NCBI RefSeq assembly: GCF_014203835.1
Contig: NZ_JACHJW010000001.1
Location: 6,956,501 to 7,020,500, forward strand
From: Micromonospora polyrhachis
Lineage (GTDB): Bacteria; Actinomycetota; Actinomycetes; Mycobacteriales; Micromonosporaceae
Reading direction: 5' to 3'
Length of the DNA: 64,000 nt
Part shown: positions 51,308 through 60,928 of the stretch, in pieces
Numbering within the stretch: position 1 is the stretch's first letter
Layout of the letters: every line of letters begins with the position of its first letter
Program-made: the position numbers and the translations under genes
Notes under the pieces: model-generated
The model's input: only the letters and a program-made list of their open reading frames with translations
What the model was told of the DNA's origin: nothing
Databases searched by the model: none

Positions 51308-51766
51308 ATGAACGCGAGGAAGCAACCGTCGACCAGCGGCGGGTCTGGCCGTGCCGGAGATCGATCCGGCCAGCCGCCGACCGACGGATCCGGCCCGGAC
51401 ACCGGTGGCCCTGAGTCGGCGGGGGTGTGGGGTTGGGGCGGTGGTTTCGATCGGGACACCCCGGTCGGCGTCGGTGCGGACTCGCCGTTGGACGAGGGCA
51501 GCGAGCCGACGGCTGTGCCACCGGGCCGGCGGGGTGAACGTCGGGCCGGGGAACCGAGCGAACCCACCGGGCCGGCCGGGCGGCACGGGTTCGGCCCGGT
51601 CGAACCGAGCCGGATACCGGCCGCCGGGCCGGGTGCGCCACCCGACCCCGCGCCGCGCCGCCGGACCTTCCCCGACGAGACGATGACCGGTGACCTGCCG
51701 GACAACGCGGTCGAGGAACAGACCGGCATGCGTCCGGAGGGCGTCTCGAAACGAAGCGCCCGGTAA
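51308..51766 (+). CDS. Hypothetical disordered Gly/Pro-rich protein
   Basis: A 152-residue hydrophilic protein rich in Gly, Pro, Ser, Asp and Arg, predicted by eye to be disordered, opening MNARKQPSTSGGSGRAGDRS. Third codon positions are strongly GC-biased in this frame, and GGGG lies 8 nt before the ATG. It ends 9 bp before the convergent GNAT gene. No domain recognised. An overlapping minus-strand frame (51178-51813) is less protein-like. Confidence 0.5.
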   Translation: MNARKQPSTSGGSGRAGDRSGQPPTDGSGPDTGGPESAGVWGWGGGFDRDTPVGVGADSPLDEGSEPTAVPPGRRGERRAGEPSEPTGPAGRHGFGPVEPSRIPAAGPGAPPDPAPRRRTFPDETMTGDLPDNAVEEQTGMRPEGVSKRSAR

Positions 51767-51775
51767 CCGCAGTCG

Positions 51776-52360
51776 TCAGCCGGCCGGGTCCGGATCACTG
51801 TCGAGTCGGGCATGCACGTGCATGTCGTGCCAGCCGTCGGTGTGCCGGGCCTCGCCGCGTTTCGTGCCCTCGGCAGTGAAGCCGGCGCGTTGCGCCACCC
51901 GGCAGGACGCCGGGTTCGATGTCGAGTGGTACAGCTCGACCCGGTGCAGACCGAGGGTGGCGAAGGCCCAGGTGGCCAACGTCGTCAGCGCCCGCGGGGC
52001 GACCCGCCGACCCCGGGCGGCGGGCAGCACCCAGTACGCCGCCTCGGCCTGTCCCTCGGACAGATCGAGGCGACGCAGACTGATCTGGCCGACGACCTCC
52101 GACGAGTCGACCACGGCCCAACCCGCGCCGGTCTCGGCCTGCCACCGGTCGGGCCAGTGGGCGATCCAGTCCCGCGCCTCGGCATCGGTCATGGTCCGGC
52201 AGTGCCAACGTTGGATGGCCGGATCGGCGTACCCGGCGAGCACCGCCGGACGATCCGACGGCTCCCAGGGACGGAGGACAAGACCGTCGGCCCGGAGCAG
52301 GGGCTGCTTCAGCATCGCCATGTTCCCGGCTGACAGGACGGGTTCGACCAGGGACGGCAC
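51776..52360 (-). CDS. GNAT-family N-acetyltransferase (RimJ/RimL-like)
   Basis: A 194-residue acetyltransferase. It opens with GLVLRPWEPSDRPAV (about residues 24-38), typical of RimJ/RimL-type GNATs, and has YADPAIQRWHC, VVGQISLRRLDL, an acetyl-CoA-loop-like AARGRRVAPRAL and a final HRVELYHSTSNPASCRVAQ. It transfers acetyl from acetyl-CoA to an amine of a protein or small molecule. The GTG at 52360 is chosen because a TATAGT -10 box ends 6 nt before it, the arrangement of leaderless transcripts; ATG 52321 is the alternative. Confidence 0.85.
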   Translation of the reverse strand: MPSLVEPVLSAGNMAMLKQPLLRADGLVLRPWEPSDRPAVLAGYADPAIQRWHCRTMTDAEARDWIAHWPDRWQAETGAGWAVVDSSEVVGQISLRRLDLSEGQAEAAYWVLPAARGRRVAPRALTTLATWAFATLGLHRVELYHSTSNPASCRVAQRAGFTAEGTKRGEARHTDGWHDMHVHARLDSDPDPAG

Positions 52361-52892
52361 GCGCCCACTATAGCGACGTCCCGAATGCCCCTTCCTGCCC
52401 AGGAACGTCCCCGAGCACCGCGAGATCAGCCGGGAAGAGGCCATCCCGGACGCTGATTCACGCACAGAACGCCGAGTCCCAGTCCGGTCGACGCCCCTCC
52501 CGATCGAACTGCGGCACCACGGACCATGGCCGGACGCGAACAAAACAACTTGGAATCCGCCCACCAAGACGCACTTCGCCATCATGAACGCGAAGTCCGG
52601 CACATGTCCGAGCGCGTTCTGGGGGCTGACGGCACGGCCATCGACCAGCCGAACTGACTCGATCAGCCGCCCGACCAGCGAAATACATTCGCGCACAATT
52701 TTCTCCACCCCAGATTGGACTTCATCTGAGACATTGAATGTTCCCCGACATAAGCGGACACGCTCCTCAATCGCGAATTTCGCTTATTACATCGACGCCT
52801 ATAGGTGTCTTACAGTGAGCCGGCCGGCGCCACGAGAGATGGCACCTCGGGGTGACCGGCGTTCCCATAACCTCCCTCGAAGGGATCCGTCC
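52361..52892. other. Divergent 532-bp intergenic region
   Basis: Lies between the leftward GNAT gene and the rightward secreted-protein gene. It is less GC-rich from about 52680 to 52810, where AT-rich boxes (TTACATCG, CCTATAGG, CTTACAGTG) probably hold the promoter of the secreted protein. No gene, repeat or hairpin of note. Confidence 0.5.
52367..52372 (-). promoter_or_regulatory. -10 box of a probable leaderless GNAT transcript
   Basis: TATAGT on the minus strand is followed by six bases (GGGCGC) and the GTG start. This spacing puts the transcription start on the start codon. No Shine-Dalgarno or recognisable -35 is present. Confidence 0.55.
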
Positions 52893-53939
52893 ATGGGTAT
52901 CGCAAGCCGGTCGGTCGGCCGGTCCGCTCCTCGACTCCTCGTCGGAGCGGTGCTGGCCGCGCTACTGACCATGTCGACCGCTGGTGCCGCGTTGGGTGAC
53001 ACCAGCACCACCGTTCCGTCGAGCGCCGACTCGACGATCGCCGCTCCGACCGATGTCTACATCCGGGACGTCGCCGCCGACGTCGGCCTCCAACCGCACA
53101 GCTACAACCCGCTCTGGGCCAGCCCAGACATCAAGGTCTGCCACACCGCGGTCGAGTGCGCGGTGAGTCAGAATCCGATCGTCGGCATCACGAACTACAT
53201 CTTCGTGAAGCTCCGGAACCCCGGCCCGTACGGTTCCGGGCTCGGCAACGGCACGTTGCGCGTCTACCGCACCACCCCGGGTGGCGGCGCGACCTGGCCC
53301 GGCGCATGGACGCAGATCGGCGCGGTGAGCGTCCCGGTGCCCGCCGGCACGACCACGGTGACCATTCCGTGGAACGGCGTACCCGGTCCCGGGCACTTCT
53401 GCCTGCTCGCCCGGTGGGTCTCCCCCACCGACCCGATGGTCTTCGAAGGCCCGGACATCAGCCTCAACACCCGTTACAACAACAACATCGCCTGGCGCAA
53501 TGTCAACTCGGTGAACCTGTTCGTCGGCCAACCGCAGGTCCGGCCGTTCGCCATCGGTAACTCGCTCACCGTGGCGACCCGCAACGACCTGGTCTTCACC
53601 CCGGTCGGGGCCCCGTTCCAGGCTGCCGGCGGCCGGATCATCGCCGACCTCGGCCCGACCCTGTTCGAGCGTTGGGTGGCGGCCGGGCGGCCCGGTGAAG
53701 GCATCCGGGAGGTCGGCAGGAACCAGGTAGAGATCGTCAGCCAGGGCTCAGCCCGGATCAACGACCTGCTGCTGAACCCGGGTGAGCGGCCGGAGTTCTC
53801 GCTCATCTTCACGGCGACAGCCGCGACGACGCGCCCGTTCACGCTGCACGTCAACCAGGCCGGCCCGGACAAGGAGGGCGCGGCCAAGACCGACCTGGGT
53901 GGTGTGGAGTACCAGATCACGGTCGGCCAACAGGGCTGA
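52893..53939 (+). CDS. Secreted beta-rich protein of unknown function
   Basis: A 348-residue exported protein. Residues 1-35 form a signal peptide (SAPRLLVGAVLAALLTMSTA followed by GAALG). The mature part opens with TDVYIRDVAADVGLQPHSYN and has PDIKVCHTAVECAVSQNP, a Gly/Pro-rich FVKLRNPGPYGSGLGNG strand and a CLLARWVSPTDPM segment, then a second beta domain. Three Cys are visible. It resembles adhesion-type Ig-like domains found in secreted proteins of actinobacteria and myxobacteria; no catalytic site is seen. AAGGG precedes the ATG, and a hairpin at 53940-53966 terminates it. Confidence 0.75.
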   Translation: MGIASRSVGRSAPRLLVGAVLAALLTMSTAGAALGDTSTTVPSSADSTIAAPTDVYIRDVAADVGLQPHSYNPLWASPDIKVCHTAVECAVSQNPIVGITNYIFVKLRNPGPYGSGLGNGTLRVYRTTPGGGATWPGAWTQIGAVSVPVPAGTTTVTIPWNGVPGPGHFCLLARWVSPTDPMVFEGPDISLNTRYNNNIAWRNVNSVNLFVGQPQVRPFAIGNSLTVATRNDLVFTPVGAPFQAAGGRIIADLGPTLFERWVAAGRPGEGIREVGRNQVEIVSQGSARINDLLLNPGERPEFSLIFTATAATTRPFTLHVNQAGPDKEGAAKTDLGGVEYQITVGQQG

Positions 53940-53966
53940 CCCCACCCCTGCCGGGGCGGGGTGGGG
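53940..53966. terminator. Hairpin directly after the secreted-protein stop
   Basis: Perfect 9-bp arms CCCCACCCC and GGGGTGGGG around a 9-nt loop, starting one base after the stop codon. Confidence 0.7.
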
Positions 53967-54074
53967 TCACCGGACACCGTCCGCCCCACCCGCCCCGGCA
54001 CCGGCCGCACGTAGCACGCCGACTCGGCTCGTGTCGGGTCCCACCACCGGCACGGCCCACTGAGGAGTGATCCC

Positions 54075-55315
54075 ATGTCTCACCACCGCTGCGCGCAGCC
54101 CGGCCACCCATCGTCCCGACCGATCCACCGCCGGCCCCTCGTACGATGGTGGCGGTGTCCCGCCGCCGTCCTGACCAGCCTGGTCCTCGCCACTGTCGCA
54201 GCCAGCCCGGCCGCAGCGGTCCCCGCCACCGGCGTCGTGCTCGGTGCCGGCAGCGCCGGTGCCGTACCCGGCAGTTATCTCGTCGTGCTCAAGGGTGACC
54301 ACCGGCTGGACGCGGCGACCAGCACCGAGTTGGCCGCCCGCCACGGCGGCACGGTGACCCGGGTCTTCGACCGGGTTCTGCACGGTTTCGCCGCTCAACT
54401 CACCGAAACCCAGGCCCGGCGACTCGCTGCCGATCCAGCGGTGGCCTACGTCGAGCAGGACCAACGAGTACAGGCCATGGGCAGCCAACCCAACCCGCCA
54501 TCGTGGGGGCTGGACCGGATCGACCAGCGCTACCTGCCGTTGGACGGTACCTACCTCTTTGGCCCGAGCGTCGGTGTTCGGCTCTACGTCATCGACACCG
54601 GTATCCGGATCACCCACGCCGACTTGGGCGGTCGAGCGCTGTACGGGTACGACTCCGTCGACAACGACTACGTCGCCCAGGACGGTAACGGGCACGGCAC
54701 GTTCGTCGCCGGGCTCATCGCCGGCAACGTCCACGGCGTGGCGAAGACCGCCACCGTCATCGCGGTACGGGTGCTGAACAACTCCGGTGCCGGCACAGTC
54801 GCCGGGGTCATCGCCGAATCAACTGGGTCACCGGTAACGCGGTCGCCCCCTCCGTCGCGAACATGAGTCTCGGCGGTCCGGCGAGCAACGCCCTCGACAC
54901 CGCGGTACGCAACTCGATCAGCAGCGGGATCACCTACACCGTGCCGGCGGGCGCGGCTAACGGCAACGCGAACACCAGCTCGCCGGCTCGGGTCACCCAG
55001 GCGCTGACCGTCGGGGTGACCGACCGCAACGACGTGGTCCCGGCGTGGTCGAACTGGGGCGATGTCATCGACATCTGCGCCCCCGGTGTGCAGGTCGTCT
55101 CCCTGTGGAACGCCAGCGACAGCGCCACCTACACCGCCAGCGGAACGTCCTTCGGCGCGGCGCACGTGGCCGGTGCCGTCGCGCTCTACCTCTACGACAA
55201 TCCGGCGGCCAGCCCGGCGACCGTACATTCGGCCATCGTGTCGCATGGCACCACCGGTATCGTCCCGGATGGCCGGTGCGGCGCCCCCGGCCGGTTGCTC
55301 TACACCGGCGTGTGA
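54075..55315 (+). pseudogene. S8 subtilisin-like protease, frameshifted
   Basis: A secreted subtilase in two frames. The first frame (54075-54866) has a GAGGAG Shine-Dalgarno, a signal peptide, an inhibitor I9 propeptide (SYLVVLKGDHRLDAATSTEL), catalytic Asp174 in VIDTGIRITHADL and His207 in GNGHGTFVAG. At about 54816 one base appears missing: GCCGAATCAAC where GCC-GGA-ATC-AAC (AGIN) is expected. The second frame (to 55315) continues MSLGGPASNALDTAVRNSIS to the Ser region GTSFGAAHVAG. The oxyanion-hole Asn of AAGNxN is replaced (PAGAANGN). Either a decaying gene or a sequencing error at one base; the altered Asn and Ser surroundings favour decay. Confidence 0.8.
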
Positions 55316-55355
55316 GGCATGACAGCTCCGGCCGGTCGCTCCGCTCCTTCACCCG

Positions 55356-55391
55356 CCTCCGGCGGTGGTACGTGGCTACCACCGCCGGAGG
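55356..55391. terminator. Bidirectional hairpin between convergent genes
   Basis: Perfect 15-bp arms (55356-55370 CCTCCGGCGGTGGTA, 55377-55391) with a 6-nt loop CGTGGC, between the S8 pseudogene stop and the DUF6493-like stop. Confidence 0.75.
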
Positions 55392-55421
55392 GTCCCGATC
55401 GCGACCAGCGGTACGTCCGGC

Positions 55422-58178
55422 TCAGCCGGCGAGTACCCGCTGGAGTCGGCGCGCCTCGGTCGCCAGTCGACTCGTACCACCGCGCGCGGCGACAGCGGTG
55501 AGTTCCGGGCAGGGCACCGGGTCACCCGCACCACGGTGCGTCGCCACCTGGGCCCCAAGGGCCAGCAGGTCGGGCAGCCCTCGGGGCGCGGCGGGCAACA
55601 GGCCGGGTAGCGCGGCGACGATCACCTGCCACACGGTCGCCCCCGCGCCGGCCCGGGCCGCGTCGGCCAGCGCCGGCACCACCCGGCTCAACTTGATCGT
55701 CCCGTCCGCACCGAGATCACCCAGTTCGCGCCCGACCCCGGCGGCGAACTCCGTACCCGTGCCGGACAACAGCAGGAACGCGTCGACCCCGGCCACCCGG
55801 TCGGCCTCGTGGCGGGCGGCGAGCGTGTAGGCCAACGCGAGGACCATCGCCGATCCGACCGGGCCGTCGCATTCCGCCAGCAGCGGCAGCAACGCACCGT
55901 CGCCCCGGCCGTCGCTGTCGGCCAACGCCGCGATGCCCGGTAGCGCCCACGCGGCCACCACCTCGCGATGGTGCGGCAGCGTCGCGGGCCACAGGTCACT
56001 GGCCGTGACCGAAGCGATCGTCGGCGTCGTCCTGCGATGCAGGGTGAACAGTTGCTCGTCGAGACGACCGAGCGGTTCGCCCGCTGGCTGGAGATTGACC
56101 ACGACCCGGCGGACCAGGGTGGCAGCGGGTTGCCAGTAGTTCCGCGACCGGTTCGGCTCGGGGCGCTGCTCCACCCGGACTGCCACCGGATCCGACGCCC
56201 CGCCGGCTGCCAACCAGCCGGCGAGACGTTTCCCGGACGGGGAACTCAGTGCCCGGACCCGGGTGCCCAGCGTCGGATCCGTCTCACGAGGCAACCGCAG
56301 CAGCGCCTGTTCCAGGTCTCTCGACCAGGGTTGCCAGCCGGCCGCCTCCGCTGCCTCGATCCGGCCGAGCAGCACCTCGACGGCGAGTGATCCGGTGACC
56401 GACGTGGGGGTCGAGACCAGCAGCGGCACCGGCCGACGGTCTAGTTGCACCGCGACCTCCGCGATCCGCAACCCGAGCACCTGGTCGAAAGACCGTGGAA
56501 TCCCCGAGTCCGGCAGTCCGAACGAGTCGTCGTCCCGGGCACCTCGGATGACGGTGACCCGGCGCACCCCACCAGCAGCAGACGATGTCCTGCGCGACGA
56601 CACCATCCGGTTCCAGACACCGCTGTGCCGGCCGGGCGTGATTGCGCTGCGGATCGCCTCTCCGAGCCAGACCAAGCGATGCTGGTGCACCCAGGTCTGG
56701 TTGTCGAAGACATCTTCGTGGCGGTCGAGCACCGCCATCAGCGCGTCGGCCAGACCGGCCCGGTCGACGGCATGCAGTGCCACGAGGCCGGCGAGGATCC
56801 GCTCCCAGGCCACCGCCGTTTCGCCGCCGTGCACGAGGGCCGCGATCTCCTCCGCCAACTCGGCGGCGCTGCCGATCGGTGTGGGCATCTCCGCCGGGGT
56901 GGGTACCGGTAACCCGAACAGCCCAGCCGAGGTGCTGTCGGCCGGCGTCTCGCCCGAGGATGCGCCTGCGGTGCCGAACAGTTCGGCAGCCCGGGTCGGT
57001 AGGTCCCCGCCGAGCAGGTCCGCCGAGACCGCCAGCCCGGCCACCGCCGCGGCATCCACCCGGGTCAGGTGCCTGGCCACGACGGTAAGAGCCCGGTCCT
57101 GGACATCGAGCGCCTCGTGTCCGAACGCGACCGACACCACGTCGAGCACCTCGCCGGCCCGGTCGGGGTGTCGGCGGGCCACCCGGTCGAGCCAGCCGAG
57201 CTGGGCCTTCACCAGTCCTTTCTCCCGTCGGAGCAGGGTCTGCCGGCTCACGTCCAGCAGGGTCGCCAACTCCAGCCGTCCGGCATCGTCGATGACGCGC
57301 AGGGCACGCTGGGCCAAGCCGGCGACGGTGCTCGACGCGTCCGGCAACAGCCGGGCGTAGTCGAGGACCCGGTCGGCGAGTTCGTCGACGGTCGGGGTCA
57401 GCGTCTCGTGCAACAGCAGGAACGGGCGCAGCGCACCGGGCCGGTCGCCACGCAGGAACCGACCCAGGCAACCGTCCAGCAGGACCTTGCGGTCCAACCG
57501 CCCCTCCCCGGCCAGCAGCGCGAGCGTGGTGGGGAAGATCGGGGTGTCGTCCCACACCCCCCGCTGGTTGTCCCACCTGCCCTGGACGAGGTGGTTGCCG
57601 ATTCCGTCGACCTCGAAGATGGACGGGAGGACCAGGTCCAGGAAGGGATCGTCGCGCAGCCGGTCGGCGAGGGGCACCGCACGCCGATGCGGGTCAACGG
57701 TGAGCACCCCGTTCAGCCAGCCTCGCAGGAAGCCCTCATTGGCCGGTGGCGTGGCTCCGGTCTCGATCAGCAGTGCCGCCACGAAGTTCCAGTGGAAGGC
57801 GTCCCGGTCGAGTCGGTCGGCGAGTCGTACGGCGAGATCCCCGAGCCACGGCACCTGCCGGGCTCGGGCCAGGTCGAGGAAGAGCCGGGTGGGGATGCGG
57901 CCCCACACGTCCCGCACGCTGCGCCGGCACAGCAGTGCGGCGGCCCGCGCCGCCGAGGGTAGGCAACCGATCGCGGCCAGTCCCACCCCGGCGGCCGGAT
58001 TGCCCTTGTCGCCCCACCACCGGTCGGCGGGCACCTGCCGGACGTACGCCTCCAGGTCACGGGCCAACGCGAGACGCTGCTCCTCGGTGGCTGCGATGAG
58101 CAGCCGAAACACGCTGCTCCGGTCAACGCGTTCGATCCGGTCCCGGAGCATCGGCCAGGTCAGCGTCGACTCGGTCAC
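55422..58178 (-). CDS. Large DUF6493-like helical-repeat protein paired with a SWIM protein
   Basis: A 918-residue cytoplasmic protein, Leu/Ala/Arg-rich and probably composed of HEAT-like helical repeats. It starts [20 protein letters not shown] and has a conserved-looking WWGDKGNPAAGVGLAAIGCL near residue 50 and a low-complexity break around residues 395-430. No enzyme motif is seen. The pattern and the SWIM neighbour fit the actinobacterial DUF6493 family. The GTG at 58178 overlaps the SWIM gene stop as GTGA, so they are translationally coupled. Function unknown. Confidence 0.7.
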   Translation of the reverse strand: MTESTLTWPMLRDRIERVDRSSVFRLLIAATEEQRLALARDLEAYVRQVPADRWWGDKGNPAAGVGLAAIGCLPSAARAAALLCRRSVRDVWGRIPTRLFLDLARARQVPWLGDLAVRLADRLDRDAFHWNFVAALLIETGATPPANEGFLRGWLNGVLTVDPHRRAVPLADRLRDDPFLDLVLPSIFEVDGIGNHLVQGRWDNQRGVWDDTPIFPTTLALLAGEGRLDRKVLLDGCLGRFLRGDRPGALRPFLLLHETLTPTVDELADRVLDYARLLPDASSTVAGLAQRALRVIDDAGRLELATLLDVSRQTLLRREKGLVKAQLGWLDRVARRHPDRAGEVLDVVSVAFGHEALDVQDRALTVVARHLTRVDAAAVAGLAVSADLLGGDLPTRAAELFGTAGASSGETPADSTSAGLFGLPVPTPAEMPTPIGSAAELAEEIAALVHGGETAVAWERILAGLVALHAVDRAGLADALMAVLDRHEDVFDNQTWVHQHRLVWLGEAIRSAITPGRHSGVWNRMVSSRRTSSAAGGVRRVTVIRGARDDDSFGLPDSGIPRSFDQVLGLRIAEVAVQLDRRPVPLLVSTPTSVTGSLAVEVLLGRIEAAEAAGWQPWSRDLEQALLRLPRETDPTLGTRVRALSSPSGKRLAGWLAAGGASDPVAVRVEQRPEPNRSRNYWQPAATLVRRVVVNLQPAGEPLGRLDEQLFTLHRRTTPTIASVTASDLWPATLPHHREVVAAWALPGIAALADSDGRGDGALLPLLAECDGPVGSAMVLALAYTLAARHEADRVAGVDAFLLLSGTGTEFAAGVGRELGDLGADGTIKLSRVVPALADAARAGAGATVWQVIVAALPGLLPAAPRGLPDLLALGAQVATHRGAGDPVPCPELTAVAARGGTSRLATEARRLQRVLAG

Positions 58179-59611
58179 CTCGTCACCTCGGTCCCGGTCA
58201 CCGTGCCCGACTGGGTCACCGGAGCGGCTGCCGCCTCGGGAACATCCCGGTCCACACCGTCCCGCACCATCCGTACCGCCAACGCGTGCTTGCACGGCCC
58301 GCGTCCGCCCCGGTGTTTGGCCCACCAGGGACAGGTGCAGGTCAGCCCGACGTCGGACAGCCGTACCTGATAGTTGCCGTTGTCGCCGCGTACGGTGGCC
58401 AGGTCGCCAGCCAACGTGACGGCATGTGCCGCGACCAGTGCCCGTGCCGCGCGGAGCCGGGGGTTCATCCGCTCGATCGTGCCCGCGTCGTAGGGAAGTG
58501 TCCGGTGGAAGTAGCCGGCCTCGGCCACGTCGTAGCCGACCCGACCGGCGGCGCCGAGCTGGGTCAGCGCGGCCCGCACCCGTACGGCGTCGAGCCCGGA
58601 CGCGTCGGCCAGCACGGCCGGGTCGATCGTCGGATCCCAGGACAGCAGGGCGCTGATCAGGTCGGCGTCGTCGGCGACCTCGTCGGAGGCGAGCGCGGAC
58701 AACACCGCTCCCTCGCCGGAAAAGCCTCGGTGCGGTTCGGGCGAGAGCGTCACCGACAGCCGCATCGCGGGGGTGGTCAGCTCCCAGGTGCTCGACACCG
58801 GGCCACTGCTCGCCCCCACTGGCGGGCCGTAGATCCGCAGATGGGTGGCGAAGCGCAGGAACGGGCGCAGGGCAGCGAGCCGGCCGGCTCCGGGCAGGCA
58901 GACCGCCCCCGGCAGCGGTCGGGAGGTCAGCCGCAGCGTCCGGCCCGCTGGCACCGCCCAGAGCACGGACCAGTCGTTACCGGCGGGCAGTCGACGCAGA
59001 AACGCCATGGCGTCGGTCGCGCCGACCTGGGCCCGGAGGTCGAAGCTGGACGTGATCACCTGGGCTTCGGCGAAGCCGCGCAGCCAGCGTGACGGCAGCG
59101 GCACCTTGCGCTCGACGATCGGCCCGTCGAAGGTGGTGACGGTAAGGTCGTCCGGGCCGACCGCGAGGTGCAGCGGGTCCGCGCCAGCCACCCGGGCCAG
59201 GGCCTGCCGCAGCGGCGGGTTGACGTCGACGTTGGTAGTGCCGTGCGCGACGATGTCACCATCCAGGCCAGCCGACAGCACGTCGAGGCGGGCGTAGACG
59301 CCGCAACAGCCGGAGAACGACTCGAACCGCAGCCGGTCCCGGCCGCCGGTGACCACCGGGTCCAGGCTCGCCGGGTTGATCGGCTGGTGGTAGCGGGTGC
59401 GCGCCACCTCGGCGACCGCGAGCAGGCCGACGGCCGCCGCCTCGGCGGCGGTGACGAAGCCGGTGAAGAACCTCGGGTGGGTGGTCGGGCCGCCGGAGGT
59501 CTGTAGGGTCAGGTGCCCGCCGTCGGGCGCGAGGCTCGACGAGCCCAGATAGGAGTACGACGCAACCGCTGCCATGGCCCGGGAAACTACCTCCGGGGTA
59601 CGACGCGCCAT
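58175..59611 (-). CDS. SWIM zinc-finger protein with C-terminal finger
   Basis: A 478-residue protein with the SWIM motif near its C-terminus: C425-x-C427 and C440-x-H442 in [20 protein letters not shown]. Residues 1-200 are beta/Gly-rich with [20 protein letters not shown], and the centre contains a winged-helix-like stretch ([20 protein letters not shown]) next to the finger. The whole chain resembles the SWIM proteins that partner DUF6493. It is first in a two-gene leftward operon, divergent from rnhA. It is distinct from the SWIM protein at 13666-15591, whose finger is near the N-terminus. Confidence 0.82.
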   Translation of the reverse strand: MARRTPEVVSRAMAAVASYSYLGSSSLAPDGGHLTLQTSGGPTTHPRFFTGFVTAAEAAAVGLLAVAEVARTRYHQPINPASLDPVVTGGRDRLRFESFSGCCGVYARLDVLSAGLDGDIVAHGTTNVDVNPPLRQALARVAGADPLHLAVGPDDLTVTTFDGPIVERKVPLPSRWLRGFAEAQVITSSFDLRAQVGATDAMAFLRRLPAGNDWSVLWAVPAGRTLRLTSRPLPGAVCLPGAGRLAALRPFLRFATHLRIYGPPVGASSGPVSSTWELTTPAMRLSVTLSPEPHRGFSGEGAVLSALASDEVADDADLISALLSWDPTIDPAVLADASGLDAVRVRAALTQLGAAGRVGYDVAEAGYFHRTLPYDAGTIERMNPRLRAARALVAAHAVTLAGDLATVRGDNGNYQVRLSDVGLTCTCPWWAKHRGGRGPCKHALAVRMVRDGVDRDVPEAAAAPVTQSGTVTGTEVTR

Positions 59612-59668
59612 CGACCCGGCACTCCCCACCCGGTCGGGAGGTGCACGATATGCGGCGCTCCGGACCGG

Positions 59669-59674
59669 TATCGT
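59669..59674 (+). promoter_or_regulatory. -10 box of a probable leaderless rnhA transcript
   Basis: TATCGT is followed by exactly six bases and the GTG start of rnhA. No Shine-Dalgarno precedes the GTG, so transcription probably starts on the start codon. Confidence 0.55.
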
Positions 59675-59680
59675 GCCGTC

Positions 59681-60247
59681 GTGACCGACCACGAGAACCA
59701 GCGAGCCGTGGACATCTACACCGACGGCGCGTGCAGCGGCAATCCGGGACCGGGCGGGTGGGGCGCGGTACTGCGTTACGGCAACACGGAGAAGGAGATC
59801 CACGGCGGTGAGGCAGGCGACACCACCAACAACCGGATGGAGCTGATGGCAGCTATCCGGGCGTTGGAGAGCCTGACCCGGCGGGTGATGGTACGGGTGC
59901 ACACCGACAGCACCTACGTGCGCGACGGCATCACGCGGTGGCTCCCCCGGTGGAAGGCCAACGGCTGGCAGACCGCCGCCCGGCAGCCGGTCAAGAACGC
60001 CGACCTGTGGCAGCGGCTGGACACGGCGACCAGCGGCCACGAGGTGCGCTGGCACTGGGTGAAGGGGCACGCGGGACATCCGGAGAACGAGCGCGCCGAC
60101 CGACTGGCGGCCAAGGGGCTGCGGGAGGCGTGCGCGTCGGCTGGTCTTCCCGTACCCAGCGACGGTCCGAAGGCGCGTCGGGTCGGGCGGTCCACCGCAG
60201 CGGCCGGCACGGCGAGCCGCAGCACGGTGCCTGCCGCACGAGGTTAG
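59681..60247 (+). CDS. rnhA: Ribonuclease HI
   Basis: A 188-residue RNase H1 that degrades the RNA strand of RNA-DNA hybrids. All four catalytic acidic residues are present: Asp in [18 protein letters not shown] (near residue 15), Glu in [10 protein letters not shown], Asp in VHTDSTYV and Asp in [10 protein letters not shown]. The flexible-loop His lies in KGHAGHPE. The C-terminal 35 residues are a basic, Ala/Ser/Arg-rich extension beyond the usual fold. The GTG start has a -10 box at leaderless spacing. Confidence 0.93.
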   Translation: MTDHENQRAVDIYTDGACSGNPGPGGWGAVLRYGNTEKEIHGGEAGDTTNNRMELMAAIRALESLTRRVMVRVHTDSTYVRDGITRWLPRWKANGWQTAARQPVKNADLWQRLDTATSGHEVRWHWVKGHAGHPENERADRLAAKGLREACASAGLPVPSDGPKARRVGRSTAAAGTASRSTVPAARG

Positions 60248-60433
60248 TCCAGCGGGCCGGTACAAACGTCGGCCCCACGGAGCATGTCACGCCCAACCGC
60301 ACGGCAAACCCTTGCCCTGTCCGTCGCCCTTGGGCGTGGCCGCCTTCACGCATGACATCGCTCTCGAACCGCCTGTCCGCCGGGCGGAGCTGCGTGTCCG
60401 GGCGGCCTGGCGGGGTGCGACAACGACGCCAGG

Positions 60434-60928
60434 CTAGGCGGGGGTGAGCATCTCGCGGCTCAGTTGGTGACTGATCCGTTCCAGGGCCTCCACGCCCTGT
60501 TCCTTCTGGGCGAGGTTGGTTTGTAGGTACTTCACGCATTCGGTCTCGCCCATGACCGAGGTCCAGTCGACCAGGCTCTGGTAACTGGTGATCGCGAAGT
60601 ACATGAACCGGATGGCGGTGCCGAGCGCGAACAGGTCCAGTACGTCGCGGGCGGGCTGTAGAGCGATGAACTGTTCCAGCCGTTTGCGGATGCCCTCGAT
60701 GGTGGTGGAGGGGGTTTCCAGCGGTGCGGCGCCCAGGGCACGCATACACATCAGGATGTTCTCGGACTGCCGTCCGCTCGCCTTCTCCTCTTCGCACAGG
60801 GTTCGCTTCAGCTCACTGTGCTGAACGTACCCGGCTATCCAAGCAAGCATCTGCCCGCCGGCCTTCTCCGCATCGCGCAGTACGCCCATCTCGTAGTAGA
60901 ACAGGCCCTCTGCGGTATCCAGTCCCAT
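60434..60928 (-). CDS. DUF892 / YciF-type ferritin-like protein
   Basis: A 164-residue all-helical protein with the DUF892 pattern: GLFYYEMGVLRDAEKAGGQM on helix 1, HSELKRTLCEEEKASGRQSE on helix 2, and EKxG-like acidic spacing in the last helices. YciE/YciF-type proteins are ferritin-like stress proteins, some with a di-metal site. The ATG at 60928 has GGGGGA at good spacing; a longer frame to 61114 lacks support. It is convergent with rnhA and divergent from the M14 gene. Confidence 0.72.
   Translation of the reverse strand: MGLDTAEGLFYYEMGVLRDAEKAGGQMLAWIAGYVQHSELKRTLCEEEKASGRQSENILMCMRALGAAPLETPSTTIEGIRKRLEQFIALQPARDVLDLFALGTAIRFMYFAITSYQSLVDWTSVMGETECVKYLQTNLAQKEQGVEALERISHQLSREMLTPA

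Noticed and set aside
51178-51813. 211-codon minus-strand frame
   Set aside because: Overlaps the plus-strand disordered gene, the GNAT 3' end and the region upstream of the TPP enzyme; Arg/Pro-rich with no domain and no start signal.
52584-52892. Upstream in-frame extension of the secreted protein
   Set aside because: Would bury the signal peptide; the ATG at 52893 has a ribosome-binding site and a proper signal sequence.
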